Below are positions 1 through 5,336 of a DNA stretch of 5,336 bases, piece after piece. The stretch is from Deferribacterales bacterium (lineage in GTDB: Bacteria > Chrysiogenota > Deferribacteres > Deferribacterales > JAISNW01). Under the pieces are notes generated by a model. That model worked only from the letters and a program-made list of their open reading frames with translations, searched no databases and was not told the DNA's origin. The first letter of the stretch is position 1; each line of letters begins with the position of its first letter. Made by a program: the position numbers and the translations under genes. The stretch spans positions 1-5,336 of the forward strand of contig BNUJ01000095.1 of the NCBI GenBank assembly GCA_025997275.1, given 5' to 3'.

Positions 1-335
1 GTTAGCCGTCCAAACCCGCGCCAGACTGCATCAGTCGGGGTAAAGACACTGGCAGTCAGCTCACGTGCTCTGATGTTTCCTTCATTTTTAGCTGCACGGG
101 TGTAGTTGTTGATTAGTTGAAAATCGCCCGAATTAACTTGTCCTATTATTGTCAATATAGAACCTAGTATATCTGTCGACTCAAACCCCACTACTACTGC
201 CGCCTTGCTAGCCTTAATAATAGGCTCGTAGATGTGCGTTCCTGTGATGATTGTAACATTGCCTGGGCAGAGAAATCCGTCTATTTGGCAAGGGGTGTAG
301 CCCAGAGAGTGCATTTGGTCCCTGTATGGTATCAT
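1..335 (-). CDS. hypD: HypD-family hydrogenase maturation protein, C-terminal half only (5'-truncated, runs off left edge)
   Basis: HypD works with HypC in assembling the Fe(CN)2CO group of NiFe hydrogenases in the cytoplasm. The minus-strand frame is open from the left edge and encodes about 111 residues from the ATG at 335-333. HypD-like blocks appear in order: IDGFLCPGNV (family IDGF-x-PGHV), a TGTHIYEP segment, VVVGFESTDILGSIL (family VVxGFEPxDIL), NNYTRAAKNEGN (family NQYxRxVxxEGN) and WRGFG. The frame stays open to about 436 without another ATG, and HypD-like similarity fades by about 345-371. The N-terminal half, with the family's CGGHTH and GPGCPVC motifs, cannot be present because plus-strand ccoN sequence occupies that space. 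The His of PGHV is Asn and the Pro of GFEP is Ser, so the copy is diverged or decaying. Family assignment is firm. Function is doubtful, and this is probably a broken gene or half of a chimeric join. Confidence 0.75.
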   Translation of the reverse strand, partial: MIPYRDQMHSLGYTPCQIDGFLCPGNVTIITGTHIYEPIIKASKAAVVVGFESTDILGSILTIIGQVNSGDFQLINNYTRAAKNEGNIRARELTASVFTPTDAVWRGFGRL

Positions 336-371
336 CAGAAGGTGCTTGTTCGGCGTATTATAGGTATTATC

Positions 372-1568
372 GTGGAAGATAGGCGCACTATAATATGTTT
401 CATAGTAGCCTCGCTCGTGTGGTTCGTTCCCGCCTGCCTGTTAGCACCATTTCTGCCGACACTTGCGGGGATATTATTATTCGGTTTCACAATGAACGCA
501 ATTTTGGGGCTATCATACTATACGCTCACGGGTTTGATGCGCCAAGAGCTAGACTTTTCAGTACTCACGGTGGTGCAGTTGTGGGTATTTAACATTGCAA
601 TCGCCACTTTGGTCGTATCGGAGGTTGCAGGGGTTGATTCCCTCATGTCTAGCGTAATCGGTGGTATCCCAATAAAACTAGCTCCAGTTGTATGGCTAAT
701 CTATGCGCTGAACGCTATCCCGTTGCTAGAATGGCGAGCTAAACTGCCTTATCTATCCACCCTATACTTAATAACCGCAATCATAACGCCTGCTGTGCTG
801 TATATATTGGTTAGCTATACATTGCCTACAACATTATTTGTTGACATAGCGGTTTATATGCGGGACGTGCCACATTTAATAGTTACAATGCCCGTCATCG
901 CCCTACTATACTACTACTTGCCACTGTCTATCGGCGCGCCAATGCTTCATTTGCGGTTCGCACTGTTGTCCTACGTGGCGATTTCCATCTGCTATATGCT
1001 TAACAGTGCACGGGCACTAGCATATCTGCCTAACCTTTTCTTTATCGCAATACCCGCCACACTAGCTGTCGCCACTAATCTGCTAACCACCATATATCGC
1101 TACTGGCAGAGAGCGTATGACAAAACACTGCTGAAATTCTTCCTAGTGAGCGTCATCTGCTATGCTATAGGAAGCTTACTGCCCGTCTGGAACAACACAC
1201 TAGGCTATATGGGATTTGTAGGTTTTGCCATATATGCTTGTATTTACTACCTAATACCCAAACTATACAACGTCTATCTATACAGCGGGCGACTTATGCG
1301 TCTGCAGTTGAATTTAATGCTGATAGGGTTGACAATAACAAGTATAGCAAGTTTTACAGCGACTATTATAAAGCGGACAATGCTGGATATGCGCTGGGTG
1401 GATGGTGCTACGCTGATGTGGACGTGGCAAGATATTGTCCCTGCCGTGCAAATACCGCTGATAATAGAGCGGACAGGGCAACTCGTCTATGCGATAGGCG
1501 CATTGCTATTTACATATAACATCATAAGAACGCTACTGATACCTAGAAAGGAAGGTAAGGGGGGCTAG
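372..1568 (+). CDS. CcoN-like (cbb3 oxidase subunit I) membrane protein lacking all haem/copper ligand histidines
   Basis: This is a hydrophobic protein of about 398 residues with roughly 10-12 membrane segments. Blocks shared with CcoN occur in the right order: a first helix ending SLVW; LLFGFTMNAILGLSYY (CcoN VIFAFGGCALFATSYY); LLYYYLPLSIGAPMLHLR (CcoN MMYYFVPKQAERPVYSYR); GFVGF with YYLIPKLYN (CcoN GWVGM, YYLIPRLFG); and a final helix GALLFTYNIIRTL. CcoN, at about 470-490 residues, normally binds haem b, haem b3 and CuB through six His. Aligned here, numbering from GTG 372, they are Leu31 (helix II), Arg164 (YGHN becomes YMRD), Arg214-Ala215 (the HH pair), Asn274 and Thr276 (HVH). Only two His remain, elsewhere. 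Catalysis as an oxidase is therefore not expected. The frame is open to a GTG at 234, but that stretch is antisense to hypD and does not resemble CcoN. I prefer GTG 372, with TAGG seven bases upstream; the start remains uncertain. The stop directly precedes the ccoO-like ATG. Confidence 0.85.
   Translation: MEDRRTIICFIVASLVWFVPACLLAPFLPTLAGILLFGFTMNAILGLSYYTLTGLMRQELDFSVLTVVQLWVFNIAIATLVVSEVAGVDSLMSSVIGGIPIKLAPVVWLIYALNAIPLLEWRAKLPYLSTLYLITAIITPAVLYILVSYTLPTTLFVDIAVYMRDVPHLIVTMPVIALLYYYLPLSIGAPMLHLRFALLSYVAISICYMLNSARALAYLPNLFFIAIPATLAVATNLLTTIYRYWQRAYDKTLLKFFLVSVICYAIGSLLPVWNNTLGYMGFVGFAIYACIYYLIPKLYNVYLYSGRLMRLQLNLMLIGLTITSIASFTATIIKRTMLDMRWVDGATLMWTWQDIVPAVQIPLIIERTGQLVYAIGALLFTYNIIRTLLIPRKEGKGG
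1547..1564 (+). promoter_or_regulatory. Strong purine-rich ribosome-binding region for the ccoO-like gene
   Basis: An 18-base purine-rich run, interrupted by a single T, contains GGAAGG and then AAGGGGGG. It ends four bases before the ATG at 1569 and lies inside the last codons of the ccoN-like gene (Arg-Lys-Glu-Gly-Lys-Gly-Gly). It is the clearest Shine-Dalgarno signal in the window. With the stop and start codons adjacent (TAG then ATG), it suggests coupled translation of the two subunits. Confidence 0.6.
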
Positions 1569-2051
1569 ATGAACATTGAACCGATGACACGCGGCTTGCT
1601 CTTTGTTGGCGCGATAGTTGCTGTAATGCTACTATTCTGCCTGCTATATCTGCCGACCTTTACCGCTAATCCGCAGGTGTCAGCGCAACAATCTGCACTA
1701 GAGCTTGCGGGTAGCGTAGTTTATCAGCAGGAGGGCTGTGCTAACTGTCACAATCAATCAGCCTATTCACGCTATGTAGTGTCTAGCGTAGGGGACGTAG
1801 CGCGTTCGGTCTTTGCCGCACGAACAAATGAGCCTGTTGACAGCGCACCCGACCTATCATTAAGCGCAGGGAGGCTTGCCACTATGTCAAAATACAGCTA
1901 TCTAGCAGAGCGACCTATAAACGTGAGCAAAGTAGTAGAGATACTGATAGAGCTGAAAATCCCATACCAACGGGCTGATATGGACGGGCTAGCTAACAGG
2001 AGCAAGTTAGACGCTGTAGATGCGTATATAAACAGCAAACTTGTCCGCTAA
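1569..2051 (+). CDS. CcoO-like membrane-anchored monohaem cytochrome c
   Basis: This 160-residue protein has one N-terminal membrane anchor (about residues 8-30) followed by a periplasmic cytochrome c domain. The c-haem motif CANCH lies at 57-61 in the CcoO context VYQQEGCANCHNQ (CcoO: YVREGCYNCHSQ). APDLS at 93-97 matches the CcoO GPDLA motif. Met106 in ATMSKYSYLAERPI matches the axial Met of CcoO SxMPAYPWL. The tail LKIPYQRADMDG, then DAVDAYI, matches CcoO LGVPYxxAxIxG, then DALVAYL. The protein is shorter than usual CcoO (about 200 or more residues), mainly because the stretch between the GPDL and Met-ligand motifs is nearly gone. CcoO normally passes electrons to CcoN. Here its partner has no haem sites, so the acceptor is unknown. 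The gene starts immediately after the ccoN-like stop. No ccoQ or ccoP follows; trmL is next. Confidence 0.85.
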   Translation: MNIEPMTRGLLFVGAIVAVMLLFCLLYLPTFTANPQVSAQQSALELAGSVVYQQEGCANCHNQSAYSRYVVSSVGDVARSVFAARTNEPVDSAPDLSLSAGRLATMSKYSYLAERPINVSKVVEILIELKIPYQRADMDGLANRSKLDAVDAYINSKLVR

Positions 2052-2071
2052 TAAGCGTATTATTCACGATT

Positions 2072-2524
2072 ATGAACATTATATTGTTAGAACCTGAGAT
2101 ACCGCAGAACACTGGCAACATTGCACGCTTGTCAGTGGCTATCGGAGCGGAACTATGGCTAGTTGGCAGACTAGGCTTTTCTCTCACTGATAAATATACT
2201 CGCAGAGCTGGCATGGACTATTGGCAACACGTAAAACTGCGCCGCATAGACACGCTAGCCGAGTTTTATCCGCTGATAGATGACACCTTTGCATTTATCA
2301 GCACACACGGACAGCAAAACTATATCGCAATGCCCTTGAATATAAATTCTATAGTATTTGGTAACGAAGGGACAGGCTTCCCCGAGCGGGTCTATGAAAA
2401 ATACTCTGCTCAACTATATAGGATACCAATGCTACCCGATACCCGTAGCCTAAACCTAGCCACCAGCACAGGAATAGTAGCTTACCACCTGCTAGAACGG
2501 GGAGGGTTTGCGGGGTTGGGATGA
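2072..2524 (+). CDS. trmL: tRNA (cytidine/uridine-34 2'-O)-methyltransferase TrmL (SPOUT family)
   Basis: TrmL 2'-O-methylates the wobble nucleotide of tRNA-Leu isoacceptors in the cytoplasm using S-adenosylmethionine. The 150-residue product is close to the family's usual length (about 155) and carries all three SPOUT motifs: EPEIPQNTGNIAR near the N-terminus (motif 1, residues 7-19), VFGNEGTGFPE (motif 2) and IPMLPDTRSLNLATSTGIVAYHLL at the C-terminus (motif 3, which forms the SAM-binding trefoil knot). It starts 20 bases after the ccoO-like stop, so it is probably co-transcribed with that pair. A functional link is not implied, since trmL is a housekeeping gene with varied neighbours. No good Shine-Dalgarno precedes the ATG. 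The C-terminus ends soon after the knot, as is normal. Confidence 0.93.
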   Translation: MNIILLEPEIPQNTGNIARLSVAIGAELWLVGRLGFSLTDKYTRRAGMDYWQHVKLRRIDTLAEFYPLIDDTFAFISTHGQQNYIAMPLNINSIVFGNEGTGFPERVYEKYSAQLYRIPMLPDTRSLNLATSTGIVAYHLLERGGFAGLG

Positions 2525-2590
2525 AGTCAACAGGTATATTTAGACCATTAGCGATGTTAAGCAGTGTGTCTAGCCCTATTTTGACTGATT

Positions 2591-3931
2591 TTATTTAACT
2601 ACTTCCCAGTGTCCGCCGTTATCTGGTCCAACACGGCGTATTTTATTGTCATCTCGTAAAGATTTTATGTGTTTTTCAATTGTTTTTAGGCTTAGTTCTA
2701 GTGCTTCAGCCATTTCCTTGACCGTTATTACAGGATTCTTTCGCATAAGCGTTAATATTTTCACCCTACTTTTCACCCTACTTTTCACCCTACTTTTCAC
2801 CCTACCTTTTACCTCGCTTTCTAGCTTTTCACCCTCATCTTCATCCACAGAGCGGTCAAATGGTAAAGCAAACCTGATGACAGAGTTCGTGAACTTAAAC
2901 GCATCACGCCCATAGTTCTTAACGATATACGGCATTCCTGAACCTAAACGCTCTACAAAATCAAGGTCTTTGAATATGCGCATGATTTCGCGGTTGCGCG
3001 GACGTGAAACGCCACTAAAAAATTCTTCCTTGCTCAAGCCCTTTACTAGTCCACCGTAGGTTGTTATCTCAAAGCGGTCTTCAAAAATCTCAAAAATAGG
3101 CGTGTCACCATTTTCAGCGTAATCGTTGTGTGCAAAAGCATTGATAATTGCCTCGCGTAGGCTCTTATTGTCAACAATCCGCTTTTCTTGACGCGCTCCA
3201 ATACCTACCTTTCGTGCCTGCGTGACATTTTCAAGTTCAAACTTATCAAGCACCATTTGCATCGCTTTCACTATGGAGCAGTAGCCATATTCTTCATTTT
3301 CGCGCAGGTCTAGCCTATCTGTTCCCCACCACTTGGCAACACGGATAGAATAACTATTTTCATCAGCGAACATAAGGGCAAACTGGTTATACTTTCCCTC
3401 TGGAGTTAAAAAGTCTAACGATTTAGCAAAATTATTGTTTAGTGCCAATCCCTTCCCTTCGTAGAATATCTTTAGCTGATTAAAGGTGAGGTCTTGTCGT
3501 ATTGATTGCGTGGTTGTTAATGACGTTGGGTGTCTATGTGCCATTAGCTGGTCAATCAAGCTCTCGTCCATTGGCTGTGCCGAACTGCCAATACGGATAA
3601 AACAGCCCGATTCTGAACGTCCCTTTTGCCTAATATAATATGGGGTTTGCGTTCCGCCAGCTAAATTAGCGACTACAACCGTTTTTCCGTCTCGCTCCTC
3701 TGTTAAAATATCAAACAAACCCATAATGCTGGGACGAACGTTGTTGATAAGGCGATTTTTAATCTTTTGTTGCACTTCGTCTGGCTTGTCTATGCCAACA
3801 ACTGCCCCGTCGTTGGCTATACCAAAATATATGTCTCCGCCACCAGCATTCAGAAAGGATACTGCCTCTTTTTCAAGGTCATCAGTCAACTTCAGCTTAT
3901 ATTCTATGCGGTTCGTTTCAAGTTGTTTCAT
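2591..3931 (-). CDS. Schlafen AlbA_2-domain ATP-binding protein, putative transcriptional regulator
   Basis: This 446-residue soluble protein has three parts. Residues 1-135 are an AlbA_2 (Schlafen-type) domain with the early E-Y-K motif (10-12), FLNAGGGDIYFGIANDG (26-42) and FIRIGSS (111-117). Residues 255-345 are a GHKL-like ATPase module typical of this family, with LREAIINAFAHNDY (258-271), FEITTYGGL (287-295) and NREIMRIFKDLDFVERLGSGMPYI (313-336). Residues 390-446 are a winged-helix DNA-binding domain with VKEMAEALELSLKTIEKHI (404-422). Between the last two lies an acidic linker, then a basic VKSR repeat (about 375-391) encoded by a 12-bp DNA repeat. Family members are annotated as ATP-binding or transcriptional regulators, often accessory or defence-associated; the target is unknown. 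The gene lies 31 bases downstream of pseC with its own likely promoter and no visible Shine-Dalgarno. By hand count, 13 of 32 Ile codons are ATA, somewhat fewer than in the plus-strand genes, compatible with separate acquisition. Confidence 0.87.
   Translation of the reverse strand: MKQLETNRIEYKLKLTDDLEKEAVSFLNAGGGDIYFGIANDGAVVGIDKPDEVQQKIKNRLINNVRPSIMGLFDILTEERDGKTVVVANLAGGTQTPYYIRQKGRSESGCFIRIGSSAQPMDESLIDQLMAHRHPTSLTTTQSIRQDLTFNQLKIFYEGKGLALNNNFAKSLDFLTPEGKYNQFALMFADENSYSIRVAKWWGTDRLDLRENEEYGYCSIVKAMQMVLDKFELENVTQARKVGIGARQEKRIVDNKSLREAIINAFAHNDYAENGDTPIFEIFEDRFEITTYGGLVKGLSKEEFFSGVSRPRNREIMRIFKDLDFVERLGSGMPYIVKNYGRDAFKFTNSVIRFALPFDRSVDEDEGEKLESEVKGRVKSRVKSRVKSRVKILTLMRKNPVITVKEMAEALELSLKTIEKHIKSLRDDNKIRRVGPDNGGHWEVVK
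2758..2805 (-). repeat. 12-bp tandem repeat, four perfect copies, inside the AlbA_2 gene
   Basis: The plus-strand unit TTTTCACCCTAC repeats four times without mismatch, and a related TTTTCACCCTC occurs once more near 2825-2835. On the coding strand each unit is four codons (Arg-Val-Lys-Ser), so copy-number change would lengthen or shorten a basic linker without shifting the frame. The repeat sits between the ATPase module and the winged-helix domain. Confidence 0.95.
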
Positions 3932-3937
3932 AGTGAA

Positions 3938-3966
3938 ATACTATAATAAAGGCGGTTCTTTGTCAA
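3938..3966 (-). promoter_or_regulatory. Putative sigma-70 promoter of the AlbA_2 gene, possibly leaderless
   Basis: Reading the minus strand, a perfect TTGACA lies at 3966-3961 and includes the TGA stop of pseC. It is followed by TATAGT (3945-3940, 15-base spacer) or TAGTAT (3943-3938, 17-base spacer). With the 17-base option, transcription would start at or next to the ATG (3931-3929), giving little or no leader. This agrees with the lack of a Shine-Dalgarno. Inferred from sequence only. Confidence 0.45.
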
Positions 3967-5075
3967 GCTGACAGAGTTGATACAATTCCCTTTACCCCCT
4001 CATCCGTCAGTTGCGGGTAGATTGGTAGACTGACAATTCGTTCCGCGTAGTCCTCTGCAATGGGTAGTGGGTTCTGTGGATAGTTTTCACGATAATAGCT
4101 ATGGTTATAGACTAGCGAATAATGCACTTGCAAGCCTATGCCAGCACGGAAAGCAGTTTTTAGAACATTATCCCTATCCGTTCCCGCTCTCAGCAGAACA
4201 GGATATAAATGATAGGAGTGAAATACATCACTAGAGACAACCAGCGGCTGCAAACATTCATTGCCTTTTAATAGTTCGTCATACAACGCCGCAATATGCC
4301 TGCGCCTCTCTAAAAACCAGTCTAGCTTCTTTAATTGACTAATCCCTAATGCACAATTTATATCAGGCAGACGATAGTTATAGCCCAGTAGCACCATATC
4401 ACGTTGCCAACTTTCTCCCGCCTTAATGCCATGCGAACGCAATAACTTCAGTCGCTCATAGAGATGAGGGTCATTAGTGGTAACCATCCCACCCTCGCCA
4501 GTCGTGATATGCTTGACAGGATGGAAACTAAAAACCGTCATTGCACTATATTTACAAGCACCGATTAAACTGCCCTTATAGAGCGCACCAAGCGCATGAC
4601 AGGCATCCTCTATAACCATAGCTTTACATTCACTAGCAATCTCACTAATACGCTCCAAATCAGACGGTTGTCCGCCAAAGTGGACGGGAGCTATAATGGC
4701 TATATTGTTGTTAGAGTTTTCTTTTGCAACCCTGCAAATATCGCTAGGCTCAATATTGCCTGTGCTATTTATATCGGCGAATAGTGGCTTTGCACCACAG
4801 TAAATAGCAGCGTTAGCGGTAGCGGCAAAGGTCAGCGGGGTAGTAATAATAGAATCGCCCTTGACTAAACCTGCCGCCATATATGCTATATGGAGAGCTG
4901 CTGTGCCGTTTGCTACTGCTACAGCGTATTTTGCCCCAATTCGTGCGGCGAAATCAGCCTCAAACTGGCTGACCAAGCAACCGCCTGTGATAATGTCCCC
5001 GCGCAACGCCTGTGCAACTGCAGAAATATCATCATCATCTATACACTGCCTTGAATACGGGGAAAAACTACCCAT
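3963..5075 (-). CDS. pseC: PseC, UDP-4-amino-4,6-dideoxy-N-acetyl-beta-L-altrosamine transaminase (DegT/DnrJ/EryC1 family)
   Basis: PseC is a PLP-dependent aminotransferase performing the second step of pseudaminic-acid synthesis. It transfers an amino group from glutamate to the 4-keto sugar made by PseB; the final sugar decorates flagellin or surface polysaccharide. The 370-residue product, from the ATG at 5075, matches the family length. Motifs in order, numbered from that ATG: YSRQCIDDDDI near the N-terminus; NGTAALH (56-62, PLP phosphate binding); PVHFGGQPSDL (130-140); EDACHALGA (156-164, Asp contacting the PLP ring nitrogen); SFHPVKHITTGEGG with Schiff-base Lys188; YNYRLPDINCALGISQLKKL; and VHYSLVYNHSYYR plus SLPIYPQLTDE near the C-terminus. 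A GTG lies directly before the ATG and could also serve as start. Only 16 bases separate it from the stop of the upstream minus-strand gene, which implies an operon. A related sugar aminotransferase is possible, but the HPVKHITTGEGG and HFGGQP context favours PseC. Confidence 0.9.
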   Translation of the reverse strand: MGSFSPYSRQCIDDDDISAVAQALRGDIITGGCLVSQFEADFAARIGAKYAVAVANGTAALHIAYMAAGLVKGDSIITTPLTFAATANAAIYCGAKPLFADINSTGNIEPSDICRVAKENSNNNIAIIAPVHFGGQPSDLERISEIASECKAMVIEDACHALGALYKGSLIGACKYSAMTVFSFHPVKHITTGEGGMVTTNDPHLYERLKLLRSHGIKAGESWQRDMVLLGYNYRLPDINCALGISQLKKLDWFLERRRHIAALYDELLKGNECLQPLVVSSDVFHSYHLYPVLLRAGTDRDNVLKTAFRAGIGLQVHYSLVYNHSYYRENYPQNPLPIAEDYAERIVSLPIYPQLTDEGVKGIVSTLSA

Positions 5076-5091
5076 CACGTCTGTATATACC

Positions 5092-5275
5092 CTATATTAT
5101 GTGCTCAGACATTTTGCCAGATGTCCCTCTCGCCTGCATCCTAGCACTAGTATCGCTATCTACACTAATAACCTTATCTCCATAAGCTATGCCACACTCT
5201 TCAGCAACCGTTTTAGCCACTGCGAGCAAATCTTTCGCTTTCAACTGCTCTTTATTGTTATCACTTGAGTAGCAG
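5092..5275 (-). CDS. C-terminal fragment of the gene upstream of pseC (candidate pseB, UDP-GlcNAc 4,6-dehydratase)
   Basis: A minus-strand frame ends with TAG at 5094-5092, just before pseC. It encodes 60 residues that are not part of the inverted duplication's outer arm, opening with YSSDNNKEQL and ending KMSEHII. The Y-x-SDNN-x-E-x-L string resembles the extreme C-terminus of PseB, and pseB is the usual upstream neighbour of pseC, so that is my best guess. About 48 residues follow this string, more than I would expect for PseB, so the assignment is weak. The frame stays open to the window edge, but from 5276 onward it reads the reverse complement of its own 5153-5213 segment and is probably not genuine coding sequence. 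The Rossmann domain that would settle identity is outside the window. Confidence 0.4.
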
Positions 5276-5336
5276 AAACGGTTGCTGAAGAGTGTGGCAT
5301 AGCTTATGGAGATAAGGTTATTAGTGTAGATAGCGA
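5153..5336. repeat. 61-bp perfect inverted repeat (fold-back) at the right end
   Basis: Bases 5153-5213 are the exact reverse complement of 5276-5336, with a 62-base spacer (5214-5275) and a few further matches just inside the arms (for example 5219-5221 with 5268-5270). The right arm reaches the last base of the window, so the duplication may extend further. The left arm is continuous with the coding frame ending before pseC, so the right arm is the likely copy. An amplification or assembly fold-back chimera is the simplest explanation. A genuine long palindrome is the alternative. Confidence 0.95.

Noticed and set aside
1238..1519. Plus-strand 93-codon open frame.
   Set aside because: It lies wholly within the ccoN-like gene in another frame, and its translation has no recognisable family or membrane pattern.
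372..1568. The ccoN-like gene considered as an ordinary pseudogene of ccoN.
   Set aside because: There is no internal stop or frameshift over about 400 codons. Non-ligand motifs are kept while all six ligand sites are changed, and a coupled partner with an intact haem site follows.
1993..2214. Minus-strand 73-codon open frame across the ccoO/trmL boundary.
   Set aside because: It is antisense to two well-supported genes, and nothing in the translation is recognisable.
2525..2590. Possible bidirectional terminator between the convergent trmL and AlbA_2 genes (AGTCAA at 2525-2530 with TTGACT at 2581-2586; TAGAC at 2541-2545 with GTCTA at 2568-2572).
   Set aside because: The arms are only 5-6 bases with long loops, are offset from one another, and no GC-rich stem followed by a T-run is present. 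I do not support a terminator here.
2758..2805. Four-copy repeat considered as a CRISPR array or iteron set.
   Set aside because: The units are contiguous 12-mers without spacers, inside a coding region and in frame.
2646..2915. Plus-strand frame with repeated LLFTLLFT, which looks like a membrane peptide.
   Set aside because: The repeat is only the antisense reading of the 12-bp repeat coding for basic residues in the AlbA_2 gene.
4861..5268. Plus-strand 135-codon open frame at the right end.
   Set aside because: It is antisense to the start of pseC and to the upstream gene tail. Its composition is that of a shadow frame.

Overview
The window looks like part of a Gram-negative bacterial chromosome or metagenomic contig of moderate GC with frequent ATA and CTA codons. 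The gene content points to a proteobacterium-like, respiring cell: a cbb3-oxidase-like gene pair, a HypD (NiFe-hydrogenase maturation) fragment, TrmL and a pseudaminic-acid pathway gene. No ribosomal RNA or other marker is present, so I do not assign a phylum.

Layout. (1) Positions 1-335, minus strand: the C-terminal half of a diverged HypD, running off the left edge. Its N-terminal half is missing, and it is joined head-to-head to the next gene. (2) Positions 372-2524, plus strand: three closely packed genes. First is a polytopic membrane protein that aligns along its length with CcoN, the catalytic subunit of cbb3 oxidase. A monohaem cytochrome c like CcoO abuts it directly, and trmL (tRNA wobble 2'-O-methyltransferase) follows after 20 bases. 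(3) Positions 2591-3931, minus strand: a Schlafen/AlbA_2-type ATP-binding regulator carrying an in-frame 12-bp tandem repeat. It converges on trmL. (4) Positions 3963-5092 onward, minus strand: pseC, a PLP aminotransferase of pseudaminic-acid synthesis, preceded by the tail of an upstream gene that may be pseB. (5) The last 61 bases are an exact inverted copy of 5153-5213, a fold-back that is probably a contig-end artefact.

The outstanding point is the CcoN-like protein. It keeps the CcoN fold signatures, including the C-terminal third, but every one of the six histidines that bind haem b, haem b3 and CuB in CcoN is replaced. From the likely start to the stop it contains only two histidines, neither at a ligand position. 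Its CcoO-like partner keeps a complete CxxCH haem site and a candidate Met ligand. The pair may therefore be a membrane-anchored cytochrome c module built on a dead oxidase scaffold. The role is unknown.

Two places show signs of rearrangement or of amplification/assembly chimerism: the hypD/ccoN head-to-head junction near 335-372 and the fold-back at the right end. These should be settled before much is made of gene order at either edge.
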